Made by a program: the position numbers and the translations under genes. This document shows, piece after piece, positions 27,887-37,493 of a DNA stretch of 64,000 nucleotides. How positions within the stretch are numbered: the stretch's first letter is position 1; each line of letters begins with the position of its first letter. Below the pieces are notes generated by a model. The model saw only the letters and a program-made list of their open reading frames with translations. It was not told the DNA's origin and did not search any database. The stretch is taken from positions 35,132 through 99,131 of the forward strand of contig NZ_AOMT01000023.1 of the NCBI RefSeq assembly GCF_000696305.2, given 5' to 3'. The DNA comes from Moraxella bovoculi 237. Lineage in GTDB: Bacteria > Pseudomonadota > Gammaproteobacteria > Pseudomonadales > Moraxellaceae.

Positions 27887-28263
27887 GTCAGTTTCCTGTT
27901 GGTCAAAAATAAGTCAATGAACTAGATGAGTCTAGGCGTTCTTATTTAAATAATAAAGTAGTTAAAACGTTGATATTCTTATGAAGCCTATTGTAGCTTA
28001 AAAAAATTCAAAAGTGAACATTTATTCACGCAAATTCATTAAAACTTTGTAACTATTTTTATCCCCTGTTTGTCTGTGCAGATTTTGAGTTGATTGCAGT
28101 AAATTTTGGGTTGTTTTCCGACAAATTTTACTAGTTTGACAAGAAAAAATGCTGTTTTCAGTGGGGTTGTTTGTTATACTTTTCTTAATTTTTGCATGAA
28201 GATTTGCACAGTTTGCCTGAATTTGAGATTTTTGGCAAGTGCTAAAAGGCTCTAAGGATAACT
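27887..28263. other. 377-bp divergent regulatory region
   Basis: Holds the desaturase promoter (left), the DesT-like site at 28014-28029, and near 28176 a TGTTATACT extended -10 element for the TetR gene. No small open frame with a ribosome site was seen. Confidence 0.55.
28014..28029. promoter_or_regulatory. DesT-like TetR operator
   Basis: GTGAACATTTATTCAC: arms GTGAA/TTCAC around six bases, preceded by A and about 130 bp upstream of the desaturase start. As I recall, DesT of Pseudomonas binds a GTGAAC-type palindrome in front of its desaturase operon. Binding by the adjacent TetR protein is inference. Confidence 0.55.
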
Positions 28264-28980
28264 ATGTCAAGCCGTAAAGAACTATTTGAAATAAGAGAAT
28301 CTAAGATTTTACAGACCGCTGAACAGCTGATTTTGGAGTCAGGAGAGGGCGATTTGACGTTAGACAGTCTTGCGCAGCATCTTGATTTGGCGAAAGGGAC
28401 GCTTTATAAGCACTTCGCCAGTAAGGATGAGCTTTTGCTTAGAATCTTAATTCATCATGAGCATAAATTATTTATGATGAACAAGACCGCCGATGGTGCG
28501 GGTGCGGGTGTTGCGCGGATGGTCCTTCAGCAATTAAGGCTGCCGCAGCGTGCAATGCTGTTTAATCACATCGAGGAGCGACTTGCCAGCACATCATCCG
28601 GGCTGAATAAGATTTTTGCAGAATTGTACCAAATCCGACGCGAGCGAATGAAATGTATGCTTGAGATTGCAGAGACTTATCTGAATGAACAGCAGAGTGC
28701 CATGACCGTACGAGATTATATGGCGAGCATTTGGGCGATCGGACAGGGTGGGGCGGGACTGCTTAATTCTAGCTTCTATCAAAGATACCTTGGTAGTCGT
28801 GAGACTTTAAAATATGCGTTCGTCAAGCAGCTGCTTGATTTGCCAAAGTTGTACCCGCTAAGTGACGAACTTGATAGAGATGATGGTGCGGCAGATGGCT
28901 ATACTAAGGGGAATTTGATACAGGGAAAAGATCAGTCAATCGCCAGTGAAATGCAAGACCAAAGCGCAGTAGGGTTTTAA
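28264..28980 (+). CDS. TetR-family regulator, probable desaturase regulator
   Basis: A 238-residue TetR protein. The HTH lies at about residues 30-60 (LTLDSLAQHLDLAKGTLYKHFASKDELL); the rest is the all-helical ligand domain. Divergent transcription from a fatty-acid desaturase, with a palindromic site between, is the arrangement of DesT in Pseudomonas. The ligand would then be acyl-CoA. The last 25 residues are low-complexity and hydrophilic. The function is a contextual assignment. Confidence 0.85.
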   Translation: MSSRKELFEIRESKILQTAEQLILESGEGDLTLDSLAQHLDLAKGTLYKHFASKDELLLRILIHHEHKLFMMNKTADGAGAGVARMVLQQLRLPQRAMLFNHIEERLASTSSGLNKIFAELYQIRRERMKCMLEIAETYLNEQQSAMTVRDYMASIWAIGQGGAGLLNSSFYQRYLGSRETLKYAFVKQLLDLPKLYPLSDELDRDDGAADGYTKGNLIQGKDQSIASEMQDQSAVGF

Positions 28981-28986
28981 ATTTAG

Positions 28987-29027
28987 AATAAACAAAAGAC
29001 GCAATGATTTTGCGTCTTTTGTTTATT
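28987..29027. terminator. Bidirectional terminator, 18-bp perfect stem
   Basis: AATAAACAAAAGACGCAA, loop TGATT, TTGCGTCTTTTGTTTATT. It separates the TetR gene from the convergent MliC-like gene. Confidence 0.9.
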
Positions 29028-29043
29028 TGGGGATTGATGCCAA

Positions 29044-29583
29044 TTAAGATGCTTTATCGGCAGGTTGAACTGTCTGTTTGGGCACGTCTTTTTTAGGATG
29101 TTTGCCATGTGGCGGTGGCGGAAGCTCTGTTTTTTCACAGTTTAGAGAATGAATTTTATCATTGATGGTAATAGATAGAACGCCCATGTCGCCTTTTTGG
29201 TGCCATTCGTATTTTGAAGTAGGATTGGTTTCGTTCACGAAACGCTCGCCTGAACCTGTGGTTGCTGCCATCATCTCAAGACGAGTGTCGTTTAGATTCC
29301 AAGAGGGTGTATTAACTTTTAGCAATGCTTTATCTTGTCTAGGCAGCTGATGCACCATAACGGCTGCGTCTGACTCACATTGATAGGCTTGCAAATTACC
29401 TTTGCGCTTGCCATCTTTATGCTTGTGGTGCTTGTCACCATGCTTGTGATGGTCTTTCATGCCTTTATGAGCGTCATGTATTTCTCTGTGTGGATGGCCA
29501 TCGACGGCTTAAGTGTTGTTGGTTGCACAACCTGTCATAACCATGGTAGAGACGATACCGCTTGCGATCAGTAGTTTATTCAT
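29044..29583 (-). pseudogene. MliC-like lysozyme-inhibitor lipoprotein, interrupted by an in-frame TAA
   Basis: An ATG at 29583 with AAGGA upstream opens MNKLLIASGIVSTMVMTGC, a lipoprotein signal with an MTGC lipobox, then ATNNT and a TAA at 29509-29511 (codon 25). The same frame continues without further stops to 29044. After a Lys/His-rich linker it encodes a domain of the MliC type: YQCESD near its start, a GSGERFVN segment matching the SGxRY motif, WHQKGDMGVL, and a closing Cys (HSLNCEK). MliC inhibits C-type lysozyme at the cell surface. As read, only a 24-residue peptide or an unsecreted fragment from the ATG at 29460 could be made. A single base change would restore it; sequencing error or true loss are both possible. 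Confidence 0.65.
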
Positions 29584-29631
29584 GATAGTTTCCTTAAATG
29601 ATAAGAAGTAAAATATATTTTGCTTTTAGGT

Positions 29632-29683
29632 CTAAATACTAATTCTAAATATTAATTCTAAATACTAATTCTAAATACTAATG
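29632..29683. repeat. Four tandem 13-bp repeats (CTAAATACTAATT)
   Basis: Units at 29632-29644, 29645-29657, 29658-29670 and 29671-29683; the second has one substitution and the last ends in G. They lie 49-100 bp upstream of the MliC-like start codon, where copy-number change could alter promoter geometry. Confidence 0.88.
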
Positions 29684-29902
29684 AAGTCTTAAGACCTTAA
29701 TTTATTCTATCCAAAAAATTCAGACATGATGTAATGCGTACAGGGAAAATTGTATGAGTGATGTGAAAAATTTTACCCATAAAATTGTAATTAAAGAAAG
29801 ATGTTAGAATTGGGCAAAGTAGGAAATATCTTATGAAAAGGTGAGCGAGGTTCTCAGGTCGTGTCTTTAGTTTATCATGCGCATGATGATATTTGATGGT
29901 AT

Positions 29903-29932
29903 AAAAAAGCGAGCCTTTTGGCTCGCTTTTTT
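29903..29932. terminator. Terminator of nhaA
   Basis: AAAAAAGCGAGCC, loop TTTT, GGCTCGCTTTTTT: 13-bp perfect stem, usable in both directions; nhaA ends just to its right on the minus strand. Confidence 0.9.
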
Positions 29933-29946
29933 AATGGTTGTATTGT

Positions 29947-31170
29947 TTACTTTGGTTCGCCTGTGCCTAGGTACATGCCGTCATCTTTAACCAGCGTTGG
30001 ATGATCGGCGTCTTTAATGTTGGCACGCAGGATGAGATAGCCCACGACGCCAGAGATAAGTGATCCTAGGATGATACCCAGACGTGGGTCGTAATCGTCT
30101 GGAATGCCACCGAATGCTAGACCCGAGATGAATAACGACATGGTAAAACCAATGCCGCACAGCATAGATACGCCATAGATTTGTTTAATGTTCGTGCCGC
30201 TAGGCAGTGCCGCCAGCCCCAGCTTAAGCACAATAAACACAGGAAGCATGACGCCGATTTGTTTACCAATAAATAAGCCCAATGCAATCCCTAGAGGTAC
30301 GCCGTGCATCAGTTCGCCCATGTTCGTACCAGCTAACGAGATACCAGCGTTGGCAAAGGCGAATAGTGGCAAAATACCAAAAGCAACCGTGTTATGTAAG
30401 TCGTGCTCTAGCTCCTCTAACGGTGAATGCTCAGGGTCTTTATTGTTGCGAAGTGGGATAAAGAACGCCAATAACACACCTGCCAATGTGGCATGAACTC
30501 CTGATTTTAACATCGCTACCCATAGGATAACGCCGATGAGAATGTAAGGGGTTAAGCGGACGACATTTAGACGGTTTAATAAGAATAAGAATGGCAAACA
30601 AACCGCGGCGACCGCTAGAGAGAAGAGTGATAATTCAGAAGTATAAAATAGTGCAATAATGATGATCGCGCCCAAGTCGTCAAAAATCGCAATGGAAACC
30701 AAGAATACCTTAAGCGCATTGGGTACTTTATTACCCAATAAGCTAAGCACACCAATGGCAAAGGCGATGTCGGTGGCGGTAGGGACTGCCCAGCCTTTCA
30801 TGGCTTCTGCATCGCCATGATTAAGCCCAAAATATACCAAGGCAGGCGCCACCATGCCGCCCACCGCGCACAAGGCGGGGAGTATAATTTGTTTGATGTC
30901 CGACAGCTCGCCGATGAGCGCTTCACGTTTTAACTCAAGACCAACTAAAAAGAAAAATACTGCCATTAAGCCGTCATTAATCCAGTGGTGAGCGTCTTTG
31001 GCGATTTCAAAATCACCAATCTGAATGACAACCGGCGCATGAATAAATGCATTATATAGTTCAGATAAAGGTGAGTTGGCGACGAGCATTGCAAGTAAAG
31101 CAGCAAAGGCAAGCACAATACCGCCCGCAGCTTCCAACTCAAAAAAAGATTTTACTCGACTTATCGGCAT
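29947..31170 (-). CDS. nhaA: Na+/H+ antiporter NhaA
   Basis: A 407-residue inner-membrane antiporter. The ion-binding pair appears as [14 protein letters not shown] near residue 166, and [17 protein letters not shown] near 134-150 is the conserved discontinuous helix region. [22 protein letters not shown] matches NhaA proteins closely. It stands alone, bordered by a terminator downstream and by the very long autotransporter upstream region on the other side. Regulation is not evident from the sequence; no nhaR neighbour is present. Confidence 0.95.
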   Translation of the reverse strand: MPISRVKSFFELEAAGGIVLAFAALLAMLVANSPLSELYNAFIHAPVVIQIGDFEIAKDAHHWINDGLMAVFFFLVGLELKREALIGELSDIKQIILPALCAVGGMVAPALVYFGLNHGDAEAMKGWAVPTATDIAFAIGVLSLLGNKVPNALKVFLVSIAIFDDLGAIIIIALFYTSELSLFSLAVAAVCLPFLFLLNRLNVVRLTPYILIGVILWVAMLKSGVHATLAGVLLAFFIPLRNNKDPEHSPLEELEHDLHNTVAFGILPLFAFANAGISLAGTNMGELMHGVPLGIALGLFIGKQIGVMLPVFIVLKLGLAALPSGTNIKQIYGVSMLCGIGFTMSLFISGLAFGGIPDDYDPRLGIILGSLISGVVGYLILRANIKDADHPTLVKDDGMYLGTGEPK

Positions 31171-31917
31171 GGTTATTGTCTCTTTTTTGGCTGTGAGTTT
31201 TGATTGATAAAATTAAAGCAATCTAGGAAATATATCATAAATACTAATGGGGTTAAAGGTTTTTTATTATTTTTGTGTTAAATCTTTGTAAGGAGTTGAG
31301 TGTCGGCTGTTTGAATTATTAATCTAGTATCAAGAAGTGTTTTAAAATAATTAATGGAGGTGCTGGGCTAATTACTTTATTTAAAGTAATTTTTATAAAT
31401 TGTATTTTGATTTTTGTGTCCTGATTAATTTAATTGTATTAATAATCTTTAACTATTGGCAATACTTCTACTCATTTTCTGAAAAATCTAGAATAAATGT
31501 GCAATTTTTTAATAGGAAAATTCTCTCTTATTTTTTGATAACATTTCTACATTAACTCTATTGTTAATATTTATTTAACAATGAACATTTGCGCATTAAA
31601 AAAATAACAATATGAATCAAAGGTCTGCAATATTATTTCTAAAATATAATAAATTATGTCTATTTTAAACTAGACATTAATTCTTGTCTTTAATTAGAAT
31701 TATCTTAGCTTACTAAGTAAGTTATCCTAATGGTATTATTTAATTAATGTTATCTTATTAGGAGGTGATGTCTTTGGGACTTCATTTGAACAACAGGTAA
31801 TCGCTGATTGTCTGTTGCGGGCGCATCATTAAGAATCTACACTCTAAGCAATAAGTGTGTAAATTTTTAGTGGGAATAATAGACTTAGTGACAATGATAA
31901 ACACAAAAAGGTGTAAT
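31171..31917. other. 747-bp AT-rich non-coding region upstream of the S8 autotransporter
   Basis: Longest gene-free stretch of the window. It contains a 10-codon frame behind a perfect Shine-Dalgarno sequence (31760-31800), a small inverted repeat CTTAC-TAA-GTAAG near 31707-31722, and a possible hairpin ACACT...AGTGT just before 31855. No larger gene was recognised. A regulatory leader or small RNA could lie here. Confidence 0.55.
31768..31800 (+). CDS. Possible 10-codon leader peptide
   Basis: AGGAGGTGAT at 31760-31769 is fully complementary to the 3' end of 16S rRNA. The overlapping ATG at 31768 opens MSLGLHLNNR then TAA; the spacing to this ATG is too short, but the in-frame TTG at 31774 is at a good distance. 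The peptide is 118 bases before the autotransporter start. Its translation is unproven. Confidence 0.35.
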   Translation: MSLGLHLNNR

Positions 31918-34900
31918 ATGTCATTACAAACTCAACCTGCCAAGAAAGGGTTCTATGTTAAGTCTTTAGGTATGGCTTGCATGCTGGTAATTAGTGCTAG
32001 TAGTACGGTAAGTTATGCCAACTCAGCTCCAATGATTGTTGATTCACAGTACAATAGTTCTAAATACTCTTTCTACGATTACTATTTATATTTCCTTAAA
32101 CGTTTTAGACCAATTCCAACTCCAGTGCCAAGCCCTGTGAGACCGGCTCCTGAACTTGTTCGTCCGACCCCAGCCCCGATTCCGGCTCCAACGCCTGTGC
32201 CAACACCGGCACCAATTAGTGGCGGTATATCAGGTAGCTATATTGCTCCAGTATCGCCAGCAGAGGTGAGACAGCCTGATTACACAAGACGCGTTCAAGA
32301 CAATCTAAAACTCAACCAACCTGCACCAAGTGCTGGCACACGTACAGGTTATAGTGTCATGGATACGTCAAATAATTCTAATTTGACATCTAAACTTTAT
32401 GGCACAACCGAAGATGGTTATGCTAAGCGTCTTGACAACCTAAAGAACACCATTGATACACGTCAAGCCAAAGTTGGTGTGATTGACACAGGCATCAATC
32501 GATTCAATAAAGACATGATTGGTGCTAATGTCAATGATACACAGATCAAGTGTGTGTCTTGGGGACTTGCAACCTGTTTCACACCAGAGAACGACTCAGG
32601 CATCATTGAAGCGGCAACCACTTCTGCCAGCGGCGACCATGGCAACCAAATGGCGGCTGTGATTGCGGGTAACAATGGCATGACCAATGCTAAGATCTAT
32701 GGTAGTGATAGTGTTGACCACGCGTCTAATGGCGGTAATCAGTTCTTGATGATGCGTAAGCTAAATCAAGACCATGGTGTCAAGATTTTTAACAACTCTT
32801 GGGGTTATGACAACACTGACGAATGGTATTACGATGCTCAGCGCCTCAATTACAATCCTGCTACAGGACAGATTGATCCAGATCCTTACAGAACCAGTAT
32901 TACCAATGCTGAAGTGAATTTGCCTGTCATTCATGATCTTATCATGAATCGTGATGCGCTTATCGTAAAAGCAACAGGTAACGAAGGCTTGAACGATGCT
33001 CATGATGAAAACCTAGCACCGCTCATGAACAGTAATTTCAAAAAAGGCTTCATTACTGTATCGTCACCGCGTGAGGACTTTAACCAAGCTAATGACTGTG
33101 GTCGTACGGCTGAATGGTGCGTATCAGCAACATCATCTACCGAAAACTATGCCAACAATGGCAGATTGAGCAGCTATAAAGGCACATCGCCTGCAACTGC
33201 ACGTGTGGCAGGTACGGCTGTATTGGTTCAATCCGCTTACCCATGGATGAAAAATGAAAACATCTCTCAGACCATCTTAGGTACTGCCAAAGACTTTGCA
33301 GAAATCGCTGCTAATTCACCGAATGGCTATCAGGGCCTAAGAAAAGTAAGCAGACTACCATCTGGCTACTACGGCGAATATTATGACGATGGTTATAACT
33401 ACTACATTCCGGGCGATGTTGGTTGGGAAAACCGCCGTGTCATCAAAAACCACAATGGTAAGAACATCACTTGGCAAGATGGTTGGGGTCTGTTAGATCC
33501 AGAGGCAGCTACCAAGGGTTATGGTGGTTTCTATTGGGATAATGTAGAGCTTGACACCAAAGGCACACCGCTGTCAGTATTCTACAACGATCTAAAAGGT
33601 GATAAAGGTTTCACCAAAAAAGGCGGGGGTAAACTTGTCTTTATAGGTAACAACAGCCATAAAGGCGACTCTATCATCGAAGGCGGTTCGCTAGAAATCA
33701 ACGGCAACAATGTTAATTCTACCATGGTCGTTAAAGGTGGCGAGCTAACAGGTTATGGTAATGTAGCCAACGTTCGTCAAACAGGCGGCTGGGTGAATAA
33801 CGAAGGCAACCTAAACATCAAAGGCGACTACGAAGTTAACACTCAGCGTGGCGTGGATGCAGGCTTTAAAGCTCAGTTTGGTAACATGGTTACTGTAGAT
33901 GGTAAAGCCAAACTTGGCGGTACGCTAAATCTTACTGGCGAGACCGAAGATGGCATCATCAGCAAATCAGGCAGCCGTAGCACTGTACTTCGTGCTAAGC
34001 GTGGCCTTGAAAGTCAATTTGACAATTATCGTTCAAGCAACCCATTATTTGAAGTAACAAATGTTGAATATACGCCAGAAGTAGACAGAAATGGCAGAGT
34101 GGTAGGTGACTTACGCACGAACAATGACGTGCAAGTAACTGCCAAACGTCTAAGTGCAGGCAATGTTGCTCGTAGCGTTAGCTTGACAGACAGCGGTAGC
34201 CGTGTGGCGGACAATCTTGATAAGGTGCTTATCGACCTGGATGCTAGACAAGAAACACAAGGTTCACTGACCAGTGATGAGAAGCAATTTGCTAACCGTG
34301 TATTCACTGGTTTTGAAAACATGAATTCTGGTGCAGAATCTAAACTTTCTACAGTAAGCACCAACCGTGAACTATACAAGCTTGACCCAACTTTCTATGC
34401 TGACAGTGCATTAAACGCAGTAGAAGACAGTGCTAACCATGCAACCGAATTTGGTAAGCGTGTCAGCAAGCCAAGAGGTGTTTGGGGCAATATCAGTCAC
34501 CATGATTATGATGTAGAACTAGAGCATGCCACAAGTGCACGTAAAGGCAACAACATTAGTGTTGGTGCAAGCACTCAAACTGCAGCCGACATTAGTGTTG
34601 GTGCACAGCTTGATGTGGGCAATCTTGATTTGTCAGAATCTGTTTATGGTATTGGCAACAGCACTAAGACTGACAGCATCGGTCTGACCGTTGGTGCTTC
34701 TAAGAAGTTGGGTGATGCCTATCTATCAGGTTGGGTAAAAGGTGCCAAAGTTGATACAGAAGCCAGCCGTGGTGAAAACTCTAACAAAGTTGAGTACAAT
34801 GGTAAGCTATATGGTGCTGGCATCCAAGCAGGTACAAACATTGGTACTGCATCGGGCGTGAGTGTACAACCTTATGCCTTTGTTAACCATCAGCAGTACA

Positions 34901-35259
34901 AAAACGATGGTAGCTTCAATGACGGTCTTAACATTGTTAACGACATCAAAGCAAAACAAACCCAAGTAGGCGTGGGTGCTGATATGGTGTTCCAAGCAAC
35001 ACCTGCTCTACAGCTTACTGGTGGTGTGCAAGTTGCTCACGCTGTTAGCCGTGACACCAACCTAGACACTCGCTATGTTGGTACAGCGACAGATGTACAG
35101 TATGGCACTTGGGATACTGACAAAACCAAATGGTCAGCCAAGGTTGGTGCTAACTATAATGTGGCACCAAACAGCCAAGTGGGTCTAAACTACAGCTACA
35201 CAGGTAGTGGCGATTCAGATGCTTCTCAGGTAGGTCTAAGCTTCACCAGCAAGTTCTAA
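31918..35259 (+). CDS. Subtilisin-like (S8) serine protease autotransporter
   Basis: The ATG at 31918 follows AAGGTG and gives a long signal peptide (MSLQTQPAKKGFYVKSLG..., ending near SYANS); a GTG-initiated frame runs from 31855. The product is 1,113 residues. A Pro-rich linker (residues about 60-100) precedes the S8 domain: Asp190 in VGVIDTG, His241 in SGDHGNQMA, the oxyanion Asn in KATGNEG, and Ser424 in GTSPATARVAG, where the usual His after Pro is replaced by Arg. A beta-helical passenger segment (GGGKLVFIGNNSHKGDS) follows near 570. The last 270 residues form the autotransporter barrel ending in SFTSKF. Relatives such as NalP and SphB1 cleave other surface proteins. Confidence 0.93.
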   Translation: MSLQTQPAKKGFYVKSLGMACMLVISASSTVSYANSAPMIVDSQYNSSKYSFYDYYLYFLKRFRPIPTPVPSPVRPAPELVRPTPAPIPAPTPVPTPAPISGGISGSYIAPVSPAEVRQPDYTRRVQDNLKLNQPAPSAGTRTGYSVMDTSNNSNLTSKLYGTTEDGYAKRLDNLKNTIDTRQAKVGVIDTGINRFNKDMIGANVNDTQIKCVSWGLATCFTPENDSGIIEAATTSASGDHGNQMAAVIAGNNGMTNAKIYGSDSVDHASNGGNQFLMMRKLNQDHGVKIFNNSWGYDNTDEWYYDAQRLNYNPATGQIDPDPYRTSITNAEVNLPVIHDLIMNRDALIVKATGNEGLNDAHDENLAPLMNSNFKKGFITVSSPREDFNQANDCGRTAEWCVSATSSTENYANNGRLSSYKGTSPATARVAGTAVLVQSAYPWMKNENISQTILGTAKDFAEIAANSPNGYQGLRKVSRLPSGYYGEYYDDGYNYYIPGDVGWENRRVIKNHNGKNITWQDGWGLLDPEAATKGYGGFYWDNVELDTKGTPLSVFYNDLKGDKGFTKKGGGKLVFIGNNSHKGDSIIEGGSLEINGNNVNSTMVVKGGELTGYGNVANVRQTGGWVNNEGNLNIKGDYEVNTQRGVDAGFKAQFGNMVTVDGKAKLGGTLNLTGETEDGIISKSGSRSTVLRAKRGLESQFDNYRSSNPLFEVTNVEYTPEVDRNGRVVGDLRTNNDVQVTAKRLSAGNVARSVSLTDSGSRVADNLDKVLIDLDARQETQGSLTSDEKQFANRVFTGFENMNSGAESKLSTVSTNRELYKLDPTFYADSALNAVEDSANHATEFGKRVSKPRGVWGNISHHDYDVELEHATSARKGNNISVGASTQTAADISVGAQLDVGNLDLSESVYGIGNSTKTDSIGLTVGASKKLGDAYLSGWVKGAKVDTEASRGENSNKVEYNGKLYGAGIQAGTNIGTASGVSVQPYAFVNHQQYKNDGSFNDGLNIVNDIKAKQTQVGVGADMVFQATPALQLTGGVQVAHAVSRDTNLDTRYVGTATDVQYGTWDTDKTKWSAKVGANYNVAPNSQVGLNYSYTGSGDSDASQVGLSFTSKF

Positions 35260-35274
35260 TTCATTAATCAGGCA

Positions 35275-35316
35275 ACAAAAAAACAGCACAATTTCGGTTG
35301 TGCTGTTTTTTGTTTT
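35275..35316. terminator. Bidirectional terminator between the S8 autotransporter and the symporter gene
   Basis: AACAGCACAA, loop TTTCGG, TTGTGCTGTT with flanking A and T runs that extend the stem. Confidence 0.88.
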
Positions 35317-35330
35317 TCAAATATCAACAA

Positions 35331-36611
35331 TCAAGAATCCCACGCTGCTTTATCCAACGTATTTTCTTGTTTGGCAACAGTTACCACCCCTGCGATATCG
35401 CCCCCAACGTTTAGGGCGGTGCGTCCCATATCAAGCAAGGCATCAATGCCCAAAATCATGCCATAGGCAATCGCCACCGCCGAGCCAGCTTCCACAGGCA
35501 AGCCAATGGACTCTAGCACCATAAGTAGCATAATTGCCCCTGCCCCTGGCACACCTGCTGTCCCAATCGCCCCAAGCACGGCAGTCATCGTGATGGTCAG
35601 CATTTGCGAGCCGTCAAGCGGTACACCCACCGCATTGGCGATAAAAATCGCACACACGCCAAGATATACAGTCGTGCCGTCCATGTTCATCGTCGAACCG
35701 ACAGGCAAGCCAAAGCTATAAATGTTCTTAGGTACGCCCATGTTTTGCGATGACTGGATAGACACAGGCAAGGTTGCCCCTGATGAACGGGTTACAAAGC
35801 CTGTGATAAGGGCAGGGCGAGCTTTTTTCAAAAAGACAAGTGGGGAGAGCTTCATCAACGCACAAATCACGCAGTAGACCAGTAGGATTTGCATGATAAA
35901 GCCGACATAAACGGTTGCTGTAACGCTTGCCAAAGAGCCAAAAGCGGTTGCCCCATTTTTTGAAAAAACAATAAAAATCAACGCAAACACGCCAATCGGA
36001 GCGTACTGCATGACCCAGCCGACAATCTTAAACATCGCTTGGCTAACCCCGTCCACAAAATAAAACACGGTGTCCGAGCTTTTTTTGACATTCTCATCAT
36101 CGCTATCACGCCCAAAGGCAAGGGCGATGCCAAATATCAAACAAAAGAAAATCATGGGCAAAACTTGACCGCTACTAATCACACCGATTGGGTTCGTGGG
36201 GACGATTTCAAGCAGGATTTGAAGCATGCTTGGGGCTTCGGCGGTTTTGCCTTCGCTTGCGGTGTCGGCGATGAGTTCTAGCCCCAAACCAGGGCTAAAG
36301 AGCTTGCCCACGCCAAGCCCGATAATAATGGCAAAAATGGACGTAATGGTATAATAAATGAGTGTTTTTATGCCGATACGCCCAAGCTGGGCAGGCGTGA
36401 TTGAGCTTGCCCCCACGATGAGCGTGGACGCAATGACAGGAATGACAATCATCTTTAACAGACGAATGAACAGCTCGCCAATGGGCGATAAAATGCTAAT
36501 GGCGGTTTGGGCATTTTGAAAAATGATACCGCAAATTGAGCCTAGGATTAAGCCGATTAGGATTCTTAATAATAAGTTTGGCTTAAAATACCATGAAAAA
36601 AGTTTTGACAT
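35331..36611 (-). CDS. Dicarboxylate/amino acid:cation symporter (DAACS family)
   Basis: A 426-residue transporter with eight membrane helices and two re-entrant hairpins. The hairpin-1 serine-rich motif is GFVTRSSGATLPVS near residue 268; the substrate motif MNMDGTTVYLGV near 302 and the second hairpin GVPGAGAIMLLMVLESIGLP near 345-365 are clear. Glutamate/aspartate, serine/threonine (SstT) or C4-dicarboxylates are possible substrates; sequence alone does not decide. Single gene, terminated together with the convergent autotransporter. No GATC site was found in its 1.28 kb. Confidence 0.92.
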   Translation of the reverse strand: MSKLFSWYFKPNLLLRILIGLILGSICGIIFQNAQTAISILSPIGELFIRLLKMIVIPVIASTLIVGASSITPAQLGRIGIKTLIYYTITSIFAIIIGLGVGKLFSPGLGLELIADTASEGKTAEAPSMLQILLEIVPTNPIGVISSGQVLPMIFFCLIFGIALAFGRDSDDENVKKSSDTVFYFVDGVSQAMFKIVGWVMQYAPIGVFALIFIVFSKNGATAFGSLASVTATVYVGFIMQILLVYCVICALMKLSPLVFLKKARPALITGFVTRSSGATLPVSIQSSQNMGVPKNIYSFGLPVGSTMNMDGTTVYLGVCAIFIANAVGVPLDGSQMLTITMTAVLGAIGTAGVPGAGAIMLLMVLESIGLPVEAGSAVAIAYGMILGIDALLDMGRTALNVGGDIAGVVTVAKQENTLDKAAWDS

Positions 36612-36738
36612 TGAAATGCCCTATGTGAATGATAACTAAAAATAACAAAAATTTGCGTATTTTAACATAAAAATTATTTTTTGTAATAAATTATGATAAA
36701 ATAAGTTTTTGTGATAAAACTTAAAATAAAGGCAATTT

Positions 36739-37488
36739 ATGGAGCTCACCACTCAGCTTATTTCCATACTCTTTTTTGTGGCGCTCATGGCGGGATTTAT
36801 TGATGCCATGGCAGGCGGGGGTGGACTTTTGACCATTCCTGCCTTGCTTTTGACGGGCATGAACCCTGTGGCGGTGCTTGCCACCAACAAATTACAAGCC
36901 TGTGCAGGGTCATTCTCGGCAAGTGTTACCATGATAAAAAAGGGGCTTATTCATCCTAAGATGATGAAAATTGCCTTACTCTTTGCCTTTGTCGGCTCAG
37001 GCATAGGGACAATTTTAGTACAGCTCTCGCCACCTGAATTTTTACAAAAGGCATTGCCCTTTGTCATCGGGACGGTGGGGATTTATACGCTGTTTAGCCC
37101 CAATTTAGGTAAGTTAGAGACCACGCCCAAAATGAGTCAAAAGTCATATGAACGTACTATCGCTCCACTCATCGGGCTGTATGACGGCTATTTTGGACCG
37201 GGGACGGGGACGTTTTTTAGTCTGTCGCAGGTTGTGCTTCGTGGACGTGATTTGGTGCAAGCCACCGCTCGAGCCAAGCTGTTAAATTTTGCCACCAACA
37301 TTGCGTCTTTGATTTTCTTTATTCTAGGTGGTCAAGTGGTGTGGGTTGTGGGGCTTGTCATGATGGCAGGGCAGCTAGTCGGAGCGTATCTGGGCTCGCA
37401 CATGGTCGTTAAGGGCGGGGCAAAATTTATCCGCCCTGTGATTGTGGTGATGTGCTTTTGCATGGTGGCAAAATTGGTTTGGGGGTAA
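36739..37488 (+). CDS. TSUP (TauE/SafE, COG0730) membrane permease
   Basis: A 249-residue protein with about eight membrane helices. FIDAMAGGGGLLTIPALLLTGMNP near residue 20-43 and LIGLYDGYFGPGTGTFFSL near 142-160 are the two internal-repeat signatures of COG0730. Members export or import sulfur-containing or organic anions; the substrate is not evident. Transcribed divergently from the DAACS symporter. No GATC site seen. Confidence 0.9.
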   Translation: MELTTQLISILFFVALMAGFIDAMAGGGGLLTIPALLLTGMNPVAVLATNKLQACAGSFSASVTMIKKGLIHPKMMKIALLFAFVGSGIGTILVQLSPPEFLQKALPFVIGTVGIYTLFSPNLGKLETTPKMSQKSYERTIAPLIGLYDGYFGPGTGTFFSLSQVVLRGRDLVQATARAKLLNFATNIASLIFFILGGQVVWVVGLVMMAGQLVGAYLGSHMVVKGGAKFIRPVIVVMCFCMVAKLVWG

Positions 37489-37493
37489 ATCAA

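Larger units (their letters stand above)
29584..29946. other. 363-bp intergenic region with tandem repeats
   Basis: Contains the upstream region of the MliC-like gene with four 13-bp repeats (29632-29683) and the nhaA terminator (29903-29932). Otherwise AT-rich, with no supported gene. Confidence 0.6.

Noticed and set aside
29632..29683. Possible CRISPR array
   Set aside because: The 13-bp units are directly adjacent with no spacers; they are a simple tandem repeat.
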